Source: JBBQSU01 sp038234815 (GTDB lineage: Bacteria > Planctomycetota > Phycisphaerae > Tepidisphaerales > Tepidisphaeraceae). From it: DNA of 18,527 nucleotides. Position 1 is the stretch's first letter; every line of letters starts with the position of its first letter. This document shows positions 17,006 through 18,527 of the stretch, piece after piece. The notes beneath the pieces are model-generated. The model did not search any database and had not been told where the DNA came from. It saw only the letters and a list, made by a program, of their open reading frames with translations. The position numbers and the translations under genes are program-made. The DNA is taken from positions 1 through 18,527 of the forward strand of contig JBBQSU010000071.1 of the NCBI GenBank assembly GCA_038234815.1. The letters are read 5' to 3'.

Positions 17006-17097
17006 GGTTCGCGCGACGGGCTGCGGCCTGTGCTTTATTTATCAAGAAGCGGGCATTTGCTATTTGATTGAGCACAACACGCAATTACCCCCCCTTA

Positions 17098-17155
17098 TGC
17101 CCCCTACTCAACGTCCCATAATCCATATTATGTTAAGTTTAATGGCAGGGGGGCA
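17098..17155. other. Nested inverted repeat between convergent thyX and ketosynthase genes
   Basis: TGCCCCC (17098-17104) pairs with GGGGGCA (17149-17155). Inside lies a second inverted repeat, CATAAT-CCAT-ATTATG (17117-17132). The patch is much more AT-rich in the middle than its neighbours. It may be a bidirectional terminator or a binding site, or chance. It lies 92 bases after thyX and 32 bases beyond the stop of the minus-strand gene. Confidence 0.35.
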
Positions 17156-17187
17156 CCGGGTGAGCTCATTTGCCCTCGGGAGCTTAT

Positions 17188-17958
17188 TCATTCGGCTGCA
17201 AGCTCGATACCCGCACTAGCGCCGCCGAATCCGCTGGCGAGGCAGAGACTTCTGCGGATCGGGCACCTCGTTATTGTGCTGGAAAGCTGAACGTGCTGCA
17301 TCGGCAAGGGTTTTTGGGTTTGAATGTTGGGCGGGACGATGCTCTTTTGGTGCATCTGGTCGGACAGGACGACTGCGATCAGGCTGGCGCTTCCCAGGCT
17401 ATGGCCCAGCGCGCCCTTGTGGGAATACAACGTCGGCCGAGTCATAAAGCTATCGCGCGTTGGCGGAGTTGGTGGCCAGACATCCGAGACCTCACCGACG
17501 GCGGATTCAATCGCGGCCAGTTCAATCGTATCGTTGAGCGGCGTACCGGTGCCGTGAGCGTGAATTAGCTGCACGGGTCCGCCCGCAAGCAGGTGTTTTA
17601 GAACGTGTCGCAGGGTTCTGCCCTGGAGATCTGCCCCGGTGATGCTTGTCGGATCGCCGGCCAGAGCGCACTGGCGGATCGTCGTTTTGCCGGCGGATTT
17701 GGCGCGGGTTGACCGCTCCAGAGATACGCCTGCGGCGCCCTCGGACATCAAGAACCCTTCACGGGTTTCGTCAAATGGCCGGCAACCAATCCCGTCCCGA
17801 GCCAGCACTCCCAAGCGCGCAAAGCTTCGCAAAAATAGTGGATGCAATGACGATTCTGTGGAAATGACGATGACCCGGTCGATCTCCCGGCGGCGAAGCA
17901 TGATTGTGGCGCGGATCAGCGCGTGCAGCCCGCTGGCGCAGGCGGCGGAAACGGTTAA
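17188..17958 (-). pseudogene. Beta-ketoacyl synthase (KAS II-like), C-terminal two thirds only
   Basis: About 256 residues resembling the part of a FabF-like condensing enzyme from just before the active site to the end. The Cys-His-His set is visible: Cys (LTVSAACASGLHAL, codon 17938-17940), His (HAHGTGTPLND, codon 17554-17556) and His (KGALGHSLGSA, codon 17401-17403). PFDETREGFLMSEGAA and the C-terminal SGFGGASAG are also typical. The roughly 150 N-terminal residues that should come before TVSAAC are missing. The open frame continues to 18195, but that stretch is antisense to a TelA-like coding sequence and does not look like a ketosynthase. KAS enzymes elongate acyl-ACP chains in fatty acid or polyketide synthesis. 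Truncation is by rearrangement or by misassembly; if misassembled, the real gene is probably intact. Confidence 0.8.
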
Positions 17959-18232
17959 GGCCGCGACCGACCTGACCAATGAGTTGTTGGCCGCGAACGC
18001 CGAAAACTTGAAGCAGGCTAACGCCGAAACCCGTAAACAGCTGGAGCGCGGCGTATTCGACATCGAAACGGTCAAACAAGCCAATGAAGCGCTAATCGCG
18101 ACGATAGAGGAAAGCCTGCAAATCGCCGACCAAGGGAAAAAGATGCGTAGAGAAGCGGTTGCGCAACTCGAGCAATGCGAAACCGAACTGCGCAAAACCC
18201 TGGCTTCGGCACAGGCAAAGTCGGCTGGCTAA
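17948..18232 (+). pseudogene. TelA-like toxic anion resistance protein, C-terminal fragment
   Basis: About 94 residues to the stop at 18232. LTNELLAANAENLKQANAET, RGVFDIETVKQANEALIATI and EESLQIADQGKKMRREAVAQ correspond to the C-terminal helical part of the TelA family (tellurite and other toxic anion resistance, usually 350-400 aa, largely alpha-helical). The rest of the protein is absent. The frame stays open upstream to 17639 but there is only antisense to the ketosynthase. The boundary lies at about 17948-17958, where the two coding signals meet head to head. Family assignment is from pattern memory and is fairly but not fully secure. Confidence 0.6.
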
Positions 18233-18308
18233 GGCTGTTGATGGATTCGATAAATCTCCAAGCGAGTATCGTTGAACATCAAAAAACCGCCGCCTGGTCG
18301 AACCACTT

Positions 18309-18506
18309 ATGTCAACGTTCACCAACTTTTACGATCCCGGATACCGGATTTTTGATGTCGTCGCAATATTGGGCATGCCGGAAAGAACTTTGAAAAAAGA
18401 TCTGTTTGCGACGCCTATGCTTGTCGGAACCGGTATTGAAACTGCTCGGCAAGCTGTCGCGAACGCTTTCAATCAAGGAAATGGCGCACAAATCATCATC
18501 GTTTAA
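18309..18506 (+). CDS. Hypothetical protein (65 aa)
   Basis: ATG at 18309, TAA at 18504-18506, no clear ribosome site. The product begins MSTFTNFYDPGYRIFDVVAI and includes LGMPERTLKKDLF, which could be a helix-turn-helix-like segment, but I recognise no family. The competing frame at 18241-18393 is less protein-like. It lies 76 bases after the TelA-like fragment, beyond the suspected breakpoint, so its context may be foreign to the rest of the window. The last 21 bases of the window hold nothing I can name. Confidence 0.35.
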   Translation: MSTFTNFYDPGYRIFDVVAILGMPERTLKKDLFATPMLVGTGIETARQAVANAFNQGNGAQIIIV

Positions 18507-18527
18507 GAACATTTGCGGACTATGGCC

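Noticed and set aside
17639..17947. N-terminal half of the long plus-strand frame leading into the TelA-like fragment
   Set aside because: It is antisense to clear ketosynthase motifs and does not resemble TelA; it is open by chance.

Overview
The window looks like a Planctomycetota genome, most likely class Phycisphaerae. The evidence is a beta-strand-repeat protein with a PEP-CTERM tail, two prepilin-like proteins with the FTLVELLVV signature and a C-terminal FDGH motif, two different GroEL genes, ThyX-type thymidylate synthase, and dispersed palindromes of the 'cgaagacacgaag / cttcgtgtcttcg' kind. The taxonomic call is inference from gene content; no marker RNA is present.

Layout. 1-1116 is the 3' end of a secreted, surface-sorted repeat protein. 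1217-3224 holds two tandem prepilin-like genes, and between them lies a duplicated gene tail that looks like the relic of a third copy. 3548-4333 (minus strand) is a nitrilase-family omega-amidase, divergent from a small YjfB-like putative motility protein (4482-4697). 4698-5370 has no convincing gene.

5371-11506 is a chaperone cluster: groEL1, groES, groEL2, dnaJ, grpE, without dnaK or hrcA and without a visible CIRCE operator. It runs into fmdB-like and yacG zinc-ribbon genes (11588-12180) and ends at a good intrinsic terminator. The two GroELs differ at the C terminus: one has a His/Gly/Met-rich tail, the other has none. groEL2 is bracketed by two fold-back repeats. A cytochrome P450, a NifS/IscS-type cysteine desulfurase, a degenerate Na+/Ca2+-exchanger-like membrane protein and thyX follow, all on the plus strand. 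Three of these four have a Pribnow-like hexamer 7-9 bases before the ATG and no Shine-Dalgarno sequence, which suggests leaderless transcripts.

The last 1.3 kb is broken. A minus-strand beta-ketoacyl synthase lacking its N-terminal third abuts, near 17948-17958, the plus-strand C-terminal end of a TelA-like protein. This is either a real rearrangement or an assembly chimera.

I see no clearly new multi-gene defence or biosynthetic system, no CRISPR array, no tRNA or rRNA and no transposase. The most interesting items are the prepilin array relic, the groEL2-flanking repeats, the exchanger-like protein without its acidic motif residues, the possible leaderless genes, and the terminal breakpoint.
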